Below are positions 17,982 to 27,666 of a DNA stretch of 64,000 nt, in pieces. The stretch comes from Paracoccaceae bacterium (GTDB lineage Bacteria > Pseudomonadota > Alphaproteobacteria > Rhodobacterales > Rhodobacteraceae), in assembly GCA_033344815.1 (NCBI GenBank), contig JAWPMR010000001.1, positions 606,136 to 670,135 on the forward strand. The letters are read 5' to 3'. Every line of letters starts with the position of its first letter. The stretch's first letter is position 1. A program made the position numbers and the translations under genes. The notes under the pieces are model-generated. The model worked only from the letters and a program-made list of their open reading frames with translations. It ran no database searches and was not told the origin of the DNA.

Positions 17982-18776
17982 ATGACGAAGGCGTGGGCCA
18001 ATGAGCTGTCGCCTGCAGCGGCTTTAAAGATACCTGATCTGCGGATCGGCATGCTCGTGCCGTCCTCGAATACAGCGCTGGAACCCGCCACGGCGGCTTT
18101 GACCTTTCCTGTGTCAGATCGCGTTGGCGTGCATTTCTCCCGATTTGAAGTCACGCGGATCGCGCTTGATCATCAGGCTGACGCACAGTTCTCCATGGAA
18201 CCTATTCTCAAGGCAGCCAGGTTGCTTGCCGATGCCAAGGTTTCCGTCATCGCCTGGAACGGAACATCTGCCAGCTGGCGGGGCTTTGACACGGATGATG
18301 CTCTATGCAGGGAAATCGAGCAGTCAACAGGTTGCCCGGCGACCTCTGCAATTGTGGGGCTCAATTCCGCTTTGCGGGCATTTGGCACACGCCGCCTGGG
18401 ACTGGTTACGCCTTATACGGAGGATGTCGAGGCGGCGATCATCGCGAATTACGCGACAATAGGCATCGATATCGTGGCCGCTCGGCGCGAAAACCTGCAG
18501 GACAACTACAGTTTCGCCGATGTTCCGCCCGACAGGGTGGCCGAAATGTGCCGCGAGGTTGCGGCACAGGGCGTGGATGCCGTTGCGATTGTCTGCACGA
18601 ACATGCGCGGGCCCTTGATTGCGCCCCAGATCGAGGCAGAATTCGGGATTCCCGTGATCGATTCCATTGCCGTGACGCTCTGGGGGACGCTCAACATGCT
18701 GGGCATCGATTACAGCGTGCTGGCCCCTTTTGGACAGCTATTCAAGGTAACGTCCGATGACCCTGAGCGACTTTGA
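17982..18776 (+). CDS. Arylmalonate decarboxylase/maleate isomerase-family protein (single-Cys form)
   Basis: A cytosolic protein of 264 residues in the Asp/Glu racemase superfamily. The N-terminal LRIGMLVPSSNTALEPA is typical of the maleate isomerase/AMDase group. The first catalytic Cys is Gly94 in IAWNGTSASWRGF, while Cys205 in VAIVCTNMRG is kept. Arylmalonate decarboxylase has the same pattern (Gly74, Cys188). The ATG at 17982 is taken because GGAGA lies just upstream. The gene is divergent from tctBAC, a carboxylate importer, and overlaps the GntR gene by 20 bases. Decarboxylation of a disubstituted malonate is plausible but unproven. Confidence 0.75.
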   Translation: MTKAWANELSPAAALKIPDLRIGMLVPSSNTALEPATAALTFPVSDRVGVHFSRFEVTRIALDHQADAQFSMEPILKAARLLADAKVSVIAWNGTSASWRGFDTDDALCREIEQSTGCPATSAIVGLNSALRAFGTRRLGLVTPYTEDVEAAIIANYATIGIDIVAARRENLQDNYSFADVPPDRVAEMCREVAAQGVDAVAIVCTNMRGPLIAPQIEAEFGIPVIDSIAVTLWGTLNMLGIDYSVLAPFGQLFKVTSDDPERL

Positions 18777-19443
18777 CGCGACATCGGGCGGCACGGCAGC
18801 CCCGCTCGACCTGCACAGCCGCCTGATCGCCCAAATCCGCGACTTGATCGTCCGGGGCGCGCTGCCGTCTGGGGACCGCGTGCCAGAAGCGCATCTGTCC
18901 GAGACACTCAATGTTTCCAGAACACCCTTGCGAGAAGCCCTGAAAGCATTGTCTGTCGAAGGGCTAGTGACGCTGCGGCCAAATCGTGGCGCTGTGGTGA
19001 CACCGATGGATATTGAGGACCTGAAAGCGGTATTTGAAACCAAGGGTGTGATCGAGCATTTCATCGGACTGAATGCTTCCGACAAGGCATCGGATGAGGA
19101 CATCACGCACCTCAAGAGCATTCACGACCAGCTTGTCGCTGCAGAGATCGCACACGCCCGCGCCGACTATACCGAACTAAACGAACGTTTTCATCGACGG
19201 ATGGCCGAGTTGGCCGGCAACGCTGAAATCGTCGCGATCTACGAGCGGTTGCAAACCAAGGTTCTGCGCGCCAGATATCGGGTGAACGATGACCCGAGAC
19301 GTGTGAAAGCCTCGCTCGTTGAACATGAAGGCATCATGGCGGCCCTGCGCATCCGCGCGCGTTTCGATGTCGCGGACCGGTTGGTGCGCCATAACTCAGC
19401 AACTGCGGAAGCTGTCGTCTCCTGCGTTATGTCCCGGAATTAA
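18757..19443 (+). CDS. GntR-family regulator, FCD subfamily
   Basis: A 228-residue repressor-type regulator. A winged helix (about 20-85; LHSRLIAQIRDLIVRGALPSGD, then VSRTPLREALKAL) is followed by the all-helical FCD ligand domain (from VFETKGVIEHF on, with metal-ligand-type Asp/His such as RFHRRM). FCD regulators respond to organic acids. Its start overlaps the previous gene by 20 bases, so they share a transcript; it probably regulates the divergent tct operon and itself. Confidence 0.9.
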   Translation: MTLSDFDATSGGTAAPLDLHSRLIAQIRDLIVRGALPSGDRVPEAHLSETLNVSRTPLREALKALSVEGLVTLRPNRGAVVTPMDIEDLKAVFETKGVIEHFIGLNASDKASDEDITHLKSIHDQLVAAEIAHARADYTELNERFHRRMAELAGNAEIVAIYERLQTKVLRARYRVNDDPRRVKASLVEHEGIMAALRIRARFDVADRLVRHNSATAEAVVSCVMSRN

Positions 19444-19714
19444 CCGAAGGCGCCAGCATCTTGTCAAAAACCTCGCCGCCGCGCATCACGTCGACGGCCG
19501 CTGGAAAATTTGATGCGATCAAAAAGGCGTTGCGCAGCGCTCCTGTCAGGGGCCGTTTGGATCAGCCATGTGTCGCAGCTTCGGCGTGCGCCCGAACCCA
19601 GAGCGAAGCGACCGCTGGCACCCCGCGCGGCAAAAAAACTTTGGCGATGTCTTTGCCGATCCCTTTAGAACCACCGGCGACAATTGTGCTTTTTCCTGCA
19701 ATCCAAGTCAGCAT
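19441..19714 (-). pseudogene. Short-chain dehydrogenase remnant
   Basis: On the minus strand an ATG at 19714 opens MLTWIAGKSTIVAGGSKGIG, a textbook Rossmann nucleotide-binding start of an SDR (normally TGxxxGIG; here AGGSKGIG), and continues KDIAKVFLPRG. The frame stops after about 50 residues, and the following 130 bases hold in another frame the end of some enzyme (AVDVMRGGEVFDKMLAP). No Tyr-x-x-x-Lys catalytic region is present. I read this as two gene ends joined by deletion. Confidence 0.6.
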
Positions 19715-19764
19715 GGCGTTCCTTTCATTGGATGTTCTGAAAGCAAACAAGAGAGGAAGGCGCA

Positions 19765-20845
19765 GTGGCGCAATTGAATTGTTGTCATCGGCAATGTGAT
19801 TACCTTGACTGCCTCAAAATGGGCGAAAATTGCAGATACTGCCGGAATACGCTACCAGAACAATTTCATTGTGCGACTGAAAACCGGCCTTCAAAGCAAT
19901 TGTTTAACTGGGGTTTATCCGATACCGCCGAGGTCACTTTGTTGACCGTTTCTGAAAACGCTACCGTCATCATCCGCGATCCGGCACACACGGCCACGGT
20001 GATCCTGCGGATGCATCGACTGAGTTTCCATACCGTCGATGAAATCAGCTCGGAATTGGAATGGACTGAGGCTCTGCGAGCGGCAGCTGCAGGGGAAACT
20101 ACTGCGACGATTCCGACCGAAACGGAGGATCACATTGCCACTTTTGATGACGGCATCAAGACACGTCACCGTTTTGCTTTCGCTCTTACGAAAGGGACGC
20201 AACCTAAAGCCGTTGCGGATATGGTGCCCGGTTTCGCGAACTTGGGACAAATTTCTACCCGGCTCCATGCGCATACCGAAAAGTGGCAAGTCCCATCCGG
20301 ATTCACCCGCAAGACCTAAGATTTTGAGGCTGCCTTCGGGCCCAACACCCACTGGGGACCATGACGGAGTGCCTTGGAGCTGACGCCGCGTGGCGCAGAT
20401 GTCTTGCAAACGGCCCTCGACCGGCTTGCCACCCGGCTCAACACCTATGACAAGGCCTCGGGAAGGTTCGGATTGATCTAAGTCGATCTGCGCCTTGCCT
20501 ATTTGCCATCCCGCCGAGGTGGTCTAAGGCGGATCGATTTCAACGACTGCGGATACTCCTGGTTCATGTATGAGGTCGCGGCGGCGATTTCGTTTCTTAA
20601 GCAAACTCCCATCGTGCCCGATCTGCAGACCGCCTGGCTACAGGGCTAACGGGAAACTCGGACGCTCTCTGCCGAAGTCGTTGCCATGTTGCCTGATTTT
20701 GTGTTCTTGTGTCGCATCTTGCTGTCTACATGTACTGCCAGCGTCCAAGCGACCGAAACGACCCGTAATGCCGGTATGGAATGCTATACAGACTGCTCAA
20801 TCGTGATTGCGCAAACCTATCTCGGGCTATCATCAGCGGGGTTCG
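19765..20845 (+). pseudogene. Broken aminoglycoside-phosphotransferase-family gene
   Basis: One frame from 19765 to 20319 carries an APH-family N-lobe (LTVSENATVIIRD, VILRMHRLSFHTVDE, then LHAHTEKWQ and GFTRK). The next blocks follow in shifted or interrupted frames: FGPNTHWGP, ALDRLATRLNTYDKASGRFG, DLRLAYL, then RIDFNDCGYSWFMYE and PIVPDLQTAWLQG. The order is that of an intact choline/aminoglycoside-type kinase of about 350 residues, but in-frame stops and frameshifts separate the pieces and the catalytic HxDLRxxN segment reads VDLRLAY. It is therefore dead. In related bacteria such kinases sit beside a class III aminotransferase, as here. Confidence 0.8.
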
Positions 20846-21925
20846 ACCGATCCTCACTACTAACGCCTTTCGCCAGGAGGACTCCAGCTGTGCCGCACTG
20901 AACCGGCGGCTGTCCAATTTCCGCGCGGCCTCCCTGCTCTTTTACCGTGATCCCATCGAGATGGTGGGCGCTAAGAAGGCAACAATAATGTCCCGATATG
21001 GCCGTCGCAATCTGGATTTCTACAACAATATCCCCTCGGTTGGGCACACCCATCCCAAGGTGGTGGAGGCGGTTCCGCGCCAGATTGCGACGCTCAATAA
21101 CAATACGCGCTATCTGGTCGAGATCGTTGATACCTACCTTGAAGCACTGAAGTCGCGGCGGCCGGACAGCCTCGGCAATATCGTTATGACCGGCTCCGGC
21201 AGCGAGGCGAATGATCTTGCACTCCGTGTTGCAAAGACGGCCACAGGCGGCACCGGCGTTGTAGTGTCCGAGGCTGCTTTTCATGGCTCCACTGCGCTCA
21301 CCACTGTTGTCTCCTCGTCTGCGCTTAAGCAAAGCACCCTTCCCGGCTGAGTTGTTGCCATAGCGCCACCAAGTGCAACGCGGTACCGCAAAGACATTGC
21401 GGGCGGTATCTTCGCCGACCCGTCAGGGTGTTTGGCAGCCGCCGAAAAAGCGATGCGCAAGTCCCGTGGATTGTTCATCGCCGACAAAGTGTAAGCAAGG
21501 CTCGGGCGCACCGGCACGAATTCTGGGGCTTTGGCGGGCACAGGCTGATCCCGGATATCGTCACCAGGGGTAATGGTTTTCCGAAGGCTGGAATAGCATC
21601 GCGCCCAGACCCCCTTGCGGCTCTTTGCATTGATGTTGGCGATTTTCACACCTTTGGTGGCAATTTCGTGGCCACCGCTGCTGGACTCGCGGTGCTTGAC
21701 GGCATCCCCGAGGAAAATCTTATGAAGAATGCGCAAGATATGGGCGCACCTGATCGCGGAAGTGCAGGGTTCAGGCACAACCAATGGGCAGCGGTGGGGT
21801 GATGATCGGTGCGGAGGGGCTCTATAGCGCCGCGCTGAGGATCCGCCCGCCTCTCTGTCTGACACGAGAAGAAGCTGACTGCTTCCTCAAAGCCTTTGGG
21901 AAATCACTGCGCCAACTGTCGTTTA
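20846..21925 (+). pseudogene. Broken class III aminotransferase
   Basis: From about 20850 the sequence encodes FYRDPIEMVG, LDFYNNIPSVGHTHPKVVEA, TGSGSEANDLALRVAKT and AAFHGSTALT, the N-terminal half of a PLP-dependent class III aminotransferase; the frame ends at 21350. Later blocks lie in other frames: EFWGFGGHRLIPDIVTRGNG, FHTFGGNFVATAAGLAVLDG, and finally LYSAALRIRPPLCLTREEAD. The stretch that should carry the PLP lysine (MGKPMGNGFP) has lost about five residues, leaving VTRGNGFP. Multiple stops, frameshifts and loss of the active-site Lys make it a pseudogene. Confidence 0.85.
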
Positions 21926-22844
21926 TTCATGCTCGAAAAATGGCACATGAAACCAGTGATGTCGCATTTGAATTCCAGATCTCCAAATCTGATGCGATGA
22001 CAGATGGAAGTTCGCACAACCTGAAGATCAGGCAAATATCCCATTCTGTAACTTTTGCCCTTGCAGGTGCTCGCAAGTTTGAGGTGCATGCGATGCGCCC
22101 CAGCACCGATATTCATTGCTCCAACGGCCTGGCACGGCGGCCGAAAGGCATTGTCGAGATCGAACGCGCAGGATCATGTGCATCGACCCGCGCAGGCATT
22201 GCCATTCATGACGGGAAATCCGGCGCAGGCGCGCGGTCGATCGCGCCAATCCGATCATGCTTGATAGGAATAGAAACGGGCCTGTTGGTCCATGATTCAT
22301 CTCCAGCAAGACAGTGCCGAGGTGATGCGTTGTCATAGTATACCCCCAACAGTTGACCTCGACGCGGAAAGACCGCAGATCCATGACGGGCGCGAGCGGC
22401 ACGTCAATGCCGGGAACTACTTCGGTGCGGTCAGGCCAGAATGCGCAGCAACCGGACGTCCCTTGCGACGTGCAACAGTGCCCACCGACTGGGTCACCGT
22501 TTCCCGAAAAGATGCATAAATCGGCTGGATATGAATCCGAGAGACAGCCATCGGCGAGTCAACTGAATGTTGACGATCCTGTCTTAAACGGCAGCCTTCT
22601 AAGCGCCAGATACGATCCGCGAAACGCGCCTTTGCTTGGGTCGATGACGACAACAAGCGCTTCTGCGACAAGCTCATCATATGTCGTGCGTGATAGATCC
22701 AGCTATGAACGCTTTGGATTTCCCAACTGACGGCGAAAAAAATTGGGACACTTTCGGCAATGGCCGGACCCATCAAGCTGAGAGAAACCACGGCTGGAGG
22801 CTACAGTTTAAGCGTTGGATTTCTTCATGTTGGTTTTTTGGATT
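21926..22844. other. Decayed or non-coding DNA, no recognisable gene
   Basis: About 900 bases without a gene I can support. Short minus-strand stretches look coding in flavour (for example LVVVIDPSKGAFRGSYLALR around 22600-22660 and PLAPVMDLRSFRVEV near 22370-22400) but are separated by stops, and I do not recognise the family. This continues the decay seen from 19.4 kb and ends at the stop of the ABC permease gene. Confidence 0.5.
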
Positions 22845-23606
22845 TCAAGAGAGTTCTTTTCGCGTCGCCCAGCCCGTCATGCGTCGTTCCAAAAGGGCGA
22901 AAATGGCATAAAGCGAGACCCCCATCGCGGCGAGCACCATCAGACCGGAAAACACCAAGGGCACGTTGAACTGCGAGGAGGCGATCAGCATCATGTTTCC
23001 GACCCCCTTGTTGGAGGCAACGGTTTCAGCAATGACAGAGCCAACGAAACTCAGCGTGATTGCCACCTTGAGTGCTGCAAAGAAGTAAGGGAGCGAGCGC
23101 GGCAGGCCGACATTCCACAGGATTTCCCATCTGCTCGCTTTGAGAGACCGCATAACATCTTCCAACTCGGGTTCAACGGTCGCGATGCCGGTTGAGACGT
23201 TCACGACGATGGGAAAAATGCAGATGATCATCGCCGTCAGGATTGCGGGCACCGTGCCAGCCCCGAACCACAGGACAAAGATCGGCACAACGGCGACCTT
23301 TGGGATCGAGGAGATGCCAACCAAAAGCGGATAGGCCGTGTCGTAGGCAAGCTTTGATGACCCGATCAGCACGCCCAGCGACAAACCGATCAGCACGCCA
23401 AAGAAGAACCCAACCAGTGTTGTGTACAAAGTCTGCCAGGCATGCGGCGCAATTGCCGGCGCAAATTGCAGGAATGCTTCCATTATTCGGCTGGGGCGAG
23501 GCAAGATCAGTTCTGAGATCCCTGCAGCAAGGCAAAACACTTCCCAAAGGACAAAGACGCTTATGATCAGCGCTGTAGAGGCGAGTTTTTGTCTGCGCGG
23601 GTTCAT
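22845..23606 (-). CDS. ABC transporter permease, SsuC/ThiX-type
   Basis: An inner-membrane permease of 253 residues with about six helices (first ALIISVFVLWEVFCLAAGI). It has the BPD-type loop EPELEDVMRSLKASRWEILW and VGLPRSLPYFFAALKVA that docks to the ATPase. It overlaps the ATPase gene by 4 bases. It is closely similar in layout and wording to the permease at 30745-31584 (PHAWQTLYTTLVGFFFGVL compared with IHAWQTLFTTLVGFFFAVL), so the two importers are paralogous. Confidence 0.9.
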   Translation of the reverse strand: MNPRRQKLASTALIISVFVLWEVFCLAAGISELILPRPSRIMEAFLQFAPAIAPHAWQTLYTTLVGFFFGVLIGLSLGVLIGSSKLAYDTAYPLLVGISSIPKVAVVPIFVLWFGAGTVPAILTAMIICIFPIVVNVSTGIATVEPELEDVMRSLKASRWEILWNVGLPRSLPYFFAALKVAITLSFVGSVIAETVASNKGVGNMMLIASSQFNVPLVFSGLMVLAAMGVSLYAIFALLERRMTGWATRKELS

Positions 23607-24418
23607 GCGGCGGCCGCTTTTGCACCAACTGGAGCGTGCACGATCAATTGTCGCAGGTCTTGAACCAGTTGTACAAAGTTAGGCTCAAAAGTGACATCAA
23701 TCGAGCGCGGCCGCGCAAAAGACACCTCCCGGTTTTCCAGAAGGCGGCCGGGTCGAGCACTCATCACGCAAATCCTGTTTGCCAGATAGGCCGCTTCGCG
23801 AAGGTCATGTGTGACCAGCATGACCGTCGACTGTCGATCGAGCCACAAGTCCTGCAAGGTTTGCCAAAGTTCCTCACGGGTAAACTGATCCAGCGCACCA
23901 AAGGGTTCATCCAGCAGCAGCAAGTCAGGGTCGTGCACCAACGCACGGCACAGGTTCGCCCGCTGCATCATGCCGCCAGACAATTGCCAGGGGCTTTTGT
24001 CTGCAAAATCGATCAGACCTACCTGCTGCAGCAAAGCATCAACCCGATCCTGGAATTCGGTGCGCCGCTTGGCCCGAAAGTCCTGCTTGAATGGCGCAAC
24101 GATTTTGAGGGGCAACATGACGTTGTCCCGTACGGTCATCCACGGCAGCAGCGATGCGCTCTGAAAGGCCATGCCGACGCGCATCGGTGTTGCGCCGAGC
24201 TCTCTTCCGCCAAAGAATATGTGGCCTTGGCTGGGTTTGAGTAATTCGCCCACCAGCTTCAGAATCGTCGATTTTCCGCATCCTGATGGGCCTACAAGAG
24301 CAACAAAATCTCCCTGCTCAATGGTCAGATCCGTTGGACACAGCGCTTCAGTCTCGTCCGCCCCAGCGCCATAAGTCACACCCACACCTTCCAATTTGAC
24401 AAACTCTGAGCTACTCAT
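23603..24418 (-). CDS. ABC transporter ATPase, SsuB/TauB-type
   Basis: A 271-residue ATPase with intact Walker A (GPSGCGKSTILK), Q-loop (AFQSASLLPW), signature LSGGMMQRANLCRAL, Walker B LLLLDEPFGALD and H-loop VTHDLREA. The start MSSSEFVKLEGVGV at 24418 overlaps the allantoinase-like gene's stop by 8 bases; 15 further in-frame residues upstream look like read-through of that gene. It energises the importer with the permease downstream and the binding protein at 26629. Confidence 0.92.
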   Translation of the reverse strand: MSSSEFVKLEGVGVTYGAGADETEALCPTDLTIEQGDFVALVGPSGCGKSTILKLVGELLKPSQGHIFFGGRELGATPMRVGMAFQSASLLPWMTVRDNVMLPLKIVAPFKQDFRAKRRTEFQDRVDALLQQVGLIDFADKSPWQLSGGMMQRANLCRALVHDPDLLLLDEPFGALDQFTREELWQTLQDLWLDRQSTVMLVTHDLREAAYLANRICVMSARPGRLLENREVSFARPRSIDVTFEPNFVQLVQDLRQLIVHAPVGAKAAAA

Positions 24419-25832
24419 GCTGTCCCCCTGCCCCAAGTATATGCGCAAGGCTTTGATCCACATTGCGGGGGCGCGGTGCAGGCATGGATTGAATATCCGT
24501 AACTTGTGTGCCGTGACCCGCCATCCCTTCGCACATGGCCCGGTCCCGCTGGACGAATACGCCCCTCACCAGCGTATGAACCGGCGCACCCACGGTCTTG
24601 CGCCCCTCAAACGGCGTGATCTTGCCACGGCTGTGCAGGCGGCTTGCGGCGATCACCTCTTTCCGCGCCAGATCAACGGCGGCAATATCGGCCAATGCCC
24701 CGACAGCAATGCGCCCCTTTGCCGGCCACATGCCAAAAGCCCGTGCCGGATTTGCCGAGGAAATCTTCACATAGTGTTCCAGGGTCATCCGCCCAGCCGC
24801 GACTTCGCTCAACATAAGCGGCATCTGCGTTTCCACGCCGGGAAATCCACAATCGGCTTTCCAGATCACGTCGTTTTGCTTTTCCTGAGGCGTATGCGGG
24901 GCATGATCGGTGGCGATCATATCAATGACACCGCTTTGCAGGGCGTCCCAGATCGCCACGTTGTCCTTGACCTCGCGCACCGGAGGGTTCACACGGATCA
25001 CACTTCCCAGCCGATCGTAGTCGCCAGAGTTCAGGAACAGGTAACAGGGGCAGGTCTCGCCTGTGATCTCGACCCCGCGCGCCTTGGCCTCTGCCAGCGG
25101 GCGCAACTCTCCGGCGGAGGAAATATGCAACACATGGATGCGTGCGCCTGTCCATTCCGACAGGATGGCAGCCCGGGCGACGGCCTCGACGGCGACAACC
25201 TCTGGTCGGGCGGCAATGTGATAGAGCGGGTCATTCAGCCCTGCCGCCTCCAGCTTGGCCTGTCGCCACGCCATGATTGAAGCGGTCTCGGCATGCAGCG
25301 ATATCCGTAGACCGGAGCCTGCGATGATCTCAAAGCCTTCCAGCATTGCCCCGGTCGACGGCGACGGCAGATTGCCAAAAGTATTCCCCATAAAGCATTT
25401 GAACGCATTTGCGCCCGCCGCGATCAGTCCCGGCAACTCGTCTATGTTGTCCTCGGCCAGAAGACCGTAGATGCCGAAATCAACGCAGGCTTTCTTCGCG
25501 AAATCCTGCTTTTGTCGGAACTCGGCAACAGAACGTGTTGGCGGATGGGTGTTGGGCATTTCGAAGACGGTTGTGACCCCCCCCATCGCCGCGGCCCGCG
25601 TGCCGGTTTCCCAGTCTTCCTTGTGGGTGTACCCGGGCTCGCGAAAATGCACATGCATATCGATGGCGCCAGGGATCAAGTGCAGCCCGCTCACATCGAC
25701 CACCTCTGCGGCGTCCCCCAGCGAGCCCGACGCGCCAATGGCGCTGATGCGCCCGGACTTGATGGCCACATCTGCGACATCTCGCGCGGTTTCGTTGACC
25801 ACAGTTCCGCCCGTCAAGATTAGATCCGTCAT
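24411..25832 (-). CDS. Cyclic amidohydrolase (allantoinase/dihydroorotase-like)
   Basis: A cytosolic binuclear metal hydrolase of 473 residues. Metal-site motifs are complete: GAIDMHVHFREPG, the Lys for carboxylation in AFKCFMGNTFG, His in ISLHAETAS and VLHISSAGE, and Asp in IDMIATDHAPH. MPNTHPPT and the overall length are closest to allantoinase (AllB) and dihydropyrimidinase-like enzymes. The start at 25832 overlaps the SDR stop (ATGA). The linked NMT1-type importer suggests an imported ureide or hydantoin-like ring as substrate. The last 40 residues are variable. Confidence 0.85.
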   Translation of the reverse strand: MTDLILTGGTVVNETARDVADVAIKSGRISAIGASGSLGDAAEVVDVSGLHLIPGAIDMHVHFREPGYTHKEDWETGTRAAAMGGVTTVFEMPNTHPPTRSVAEFRQKQDFAKKACVDFGIYGLLAEDNIDELPGLIAAGANAFKCFMGNTFGNLPSPSTGAMLEGFEIIAGSGLRISLHAETASIMAWRQAKLEAAGLNDPLYHIAARPEVVAVEAVARAAILSEWTGARIHVLHISSAGELRPLAEAKARGVEITGETCPCYLFLNSGDYDRLGSVIRVNPPVREVKDNVAIWDALQSGVIDMIATDHAPHTPQEKQNDVIWKADCGFPGVETQMPLMLSEVAAGRMTLEHYVKISSANPARAFGMWPAKGRIAVGALADIAAVDLARKEVIAASRLHSRGKITPFEGRKTVGAPVHTLVRGVFVQRDRAMCEGMAGHGTQVTDIQSMPAPRPRNVDQSLAHILGAGGQHE

Positions 25833-26623
25833 AGTGCTGCCCATCCTCCGTCTACTGGCAGATCGACCCCTGTCAGTTGTCGCGCCCGGTCGGACGCAAG
25901 AAACAGCGTCGCAGCTGCCACGTCTTCGTCGGTGCTGACCCGTCCAAGGGCGTAATCTGCGGCGTGCCTTGAGGCGGCGTCCTCAAGGGATATACCATGC
26001 TGTTCAGCGACTTGCGGTACAACCTTGTCACGGAACCTAGGGCCGTCCACCATGCCAGGGGCCACCAGATTGACGTTGATGTTATCCGCGCCAAGCTCGA
26101 GCGCAAAGCTCTTGGTCATCCCCCTGAGACCCCATTTCGAGCTGGAGTAGGACATCCGCATCGCACGTCCCCGCATCCCGAATGTCCCGCCCACATTGAC
26201 GATCTTGCCACCACCACCCGCCTTCATGACTGGGGCAATGGCATGGATCAGGTTAAAAGGCCCGAGCACGTTCAAGCGCAGGATCTCGTCGAACTCGTCC
26301 GGCGTTGTCTCCAGCCCTGTCTTGCCAATTGGCCCGGTGCCACCCGCAACGTTGACGAGCACATCGATACGGTCGCCGAAGGCCGCGAGCGTTTTGGCCA
26401 CGGCCGTGTCGACGGAACTGGCCTGCGTGACATCGCATGCAAATAACTCCGCCTTCACACCTAAATCCCGCGCGGCCTGGCACACAGGACCGATCGCCGT
26501 TGTATCCCGCCCGAAAAGCGCCAGATGCGCGCCCTCGCGGGCGAAACCAAGAGAAATCGCGGCGCCCATACCCTTGGCTGGACCAGTGATCACGGCGATT
26601 TTGTCTTTGAGTTCAAGATCCAT
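25829..26623 (-). CDS. Short-chain dehydrogenase/reductase
   Basis: A cytosolic NAD(P)-dependent oxidoreductase of 264 residues. The cofactor motif TGPAKGMG is near residue 14, the NVAGG motif in the middle, and the catalytic Ser-Tyr-Lys is carried by RMSYSSSKWGLRG. The C-terminus has SDRARQLTGVDLPVDGGW. It is intact, unlike the SDR remnant at 19441, and sits between the binding protein and the amidohydrolase genes (gaps of 5 bases and an ATGA overlap). The oxidised or reduced substrate is unknown. Confidence 0.9.
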   Translation of the reverse strand: MDLELKDKIAVITGPAKGMGAAISLGFAREGAHLALFGRDTTAIGPVCQAARDLGVKAELFACDVTQASSVDTAVAKTLAAFGDRIDVLVNVAGGTGPIGKTGLETTPDEFDEILRLNVLGPFNLIHAIAPVMKAGGGGKIVNVGGTFGMRGRAMRMSYSSSKWGLRGMTKSFALELGADNINVNLVAPGMVDGPRFRDKVVPQVAEQHGISLEDAASRHAADYALGRVSTDEDVAAATLFLASDRARQLTGVDLPVDGGWAAL

Positions 26624-26628
26624 TTTGA

Positions 26629-27666
26629 TTAGAGCAGCTTGTAGATCCGCTCGTCTTCTGCCGGCAGAAAGGCGTTGGAATAGATCTCCTCCGGCGCCGG
26701 TGTCCGTGGCAGGCCATTGGCCTTTACCACCAGATCGATGGCTTTTTTGAAACGGTCAGGGTCCACATTGCCAAGGCCAGTTTGCGCAAGTTCGGGATGG
26801 TTCATCTCGTCCTGCAGCGTGGCAATCAGGCGTTCCTTTTCGATCTCCTTGTTGATCAGCGGTTCGCGAGATGCGACGGCATCAACCGCAGCATCCAGAT
26901 CGGCCAGCGTATCCTTGACGCCTTGGTTAATAGCCCAACACATGCCTTTGACCATTTCAGGGCTTTCCGCGGCCATCGCCTTGGGAATGATCAAACCGTT
27001 GGAATAAAGATCCATGCCGTAATCACCATATGAGATAAACCGGATATCCTCATCCGGGTTCATGCCCGACAGTTTCGCAGAGAAACGGATCGTGTTCACA
27101 TAGCCGAAGACGCCTTCGACTTCCTTGTTCTTCAGCATCTGTTCCCGCAGGTTCGATTTGAAGTTCATTATTTCGATCCCGCTCGCGTCCAGTTCCGCCA
27201 CATTGGCGAAGGCCGGGAACAGCTTGAGCGCGCCATCATTGGCAGACCCGCCCAGCAGACGGCCCTCCAGATCAGCCGCTGTTTTGATGTCAGAGTCCGC
27301 CAGCACAGCAACCGTGAAGGGCGGTTTGTTGTACATCTGGTAGACACACAGTGGCGCTTCGTCGGGTTCTGTCCCCGCCAGCCGGATCAGCGCGTTCACA
27401 TCGCCAAAGCCAACATCGTAGGCACCACCAGCCACATGGCCAACTGCCGCGCCAGAACCATTGCCCTGGTCCATTGTCAGGTCTATGCCAGCTTCTTCAA
27501 AATAACCGTTATCCTTGGCCAGAAAGAACCAGGATTGCGGCCCCTGATACCGCCAGTTCAAGATCATTTTGATCTCGGTTTTGCCCTGCGCCAGGGCCGG
27601 GGCCGCCAATGTAGACAGGGCCGTGGCACCGGCAAGTTTCGTGAATTTGCGTCTTGAGATATTCAT
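26629..27666 (-). CDS. ABC transporter substrate-binding protein, NMT1/THI5-like
   Basis: A periplasmic binding protein of 345 residues. The N-terminus MNISRRKFTKLAGATALSTL is a strong Tat signal (SRRKFTK), with cleavage near ALAQG. Hallmarks of the NMT1/SsuA family follow: LNWRYQGPQSWFFLAKDNGYF, EEAGIDLTMDQGNGSG, and YGMDLYSNGLIIPK. The family binds formylaminopyrimidines, riboflavin, sulfonates and related small molecules. It overlaps the cysteine-hydrolase-like gene by 4 bases. A paralogue without Tat motif is at 31639. Confidence 0.9.
   Translation of the reverse strand: MNISRRKFTKLAGATALSTLAAPALAQGKTEIKMILNWRYQGPQSWFFLAKDNGYFEEAGIDLTMDQGNGSGAAVGHVAGGAYDVGFGDVNALIRLAGTEPDEAPLCVYQMYNKPPFTVAVLADSDIKTAADLEGRLLGGSANDGALKLFPAFANVAELDASGIEIMNFKSNLREQMLKNKEVEGVFGYVNTIRFSAKLSGMNPDEDIRFISYGDYGMDLYSNGLIIPKAMAAESPEMVKGMCWAINQGVKDTLADLDAAVDAVASREPLINKEIEKERLIATLQDEMNHPELAQTGLGNVDPDRFKKAIDLVVKANGLPRTPAPEEIYSNAFLPAEDERIYKLL

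Noticed and set aside
24396-25280. Plus-strand open frame of 294 codons opposite the allantoinase-like gene
   Set aside because: No recognisable motif, whereas the minus strand carries the complete metal-site set of a cyclic amidohydrolase.
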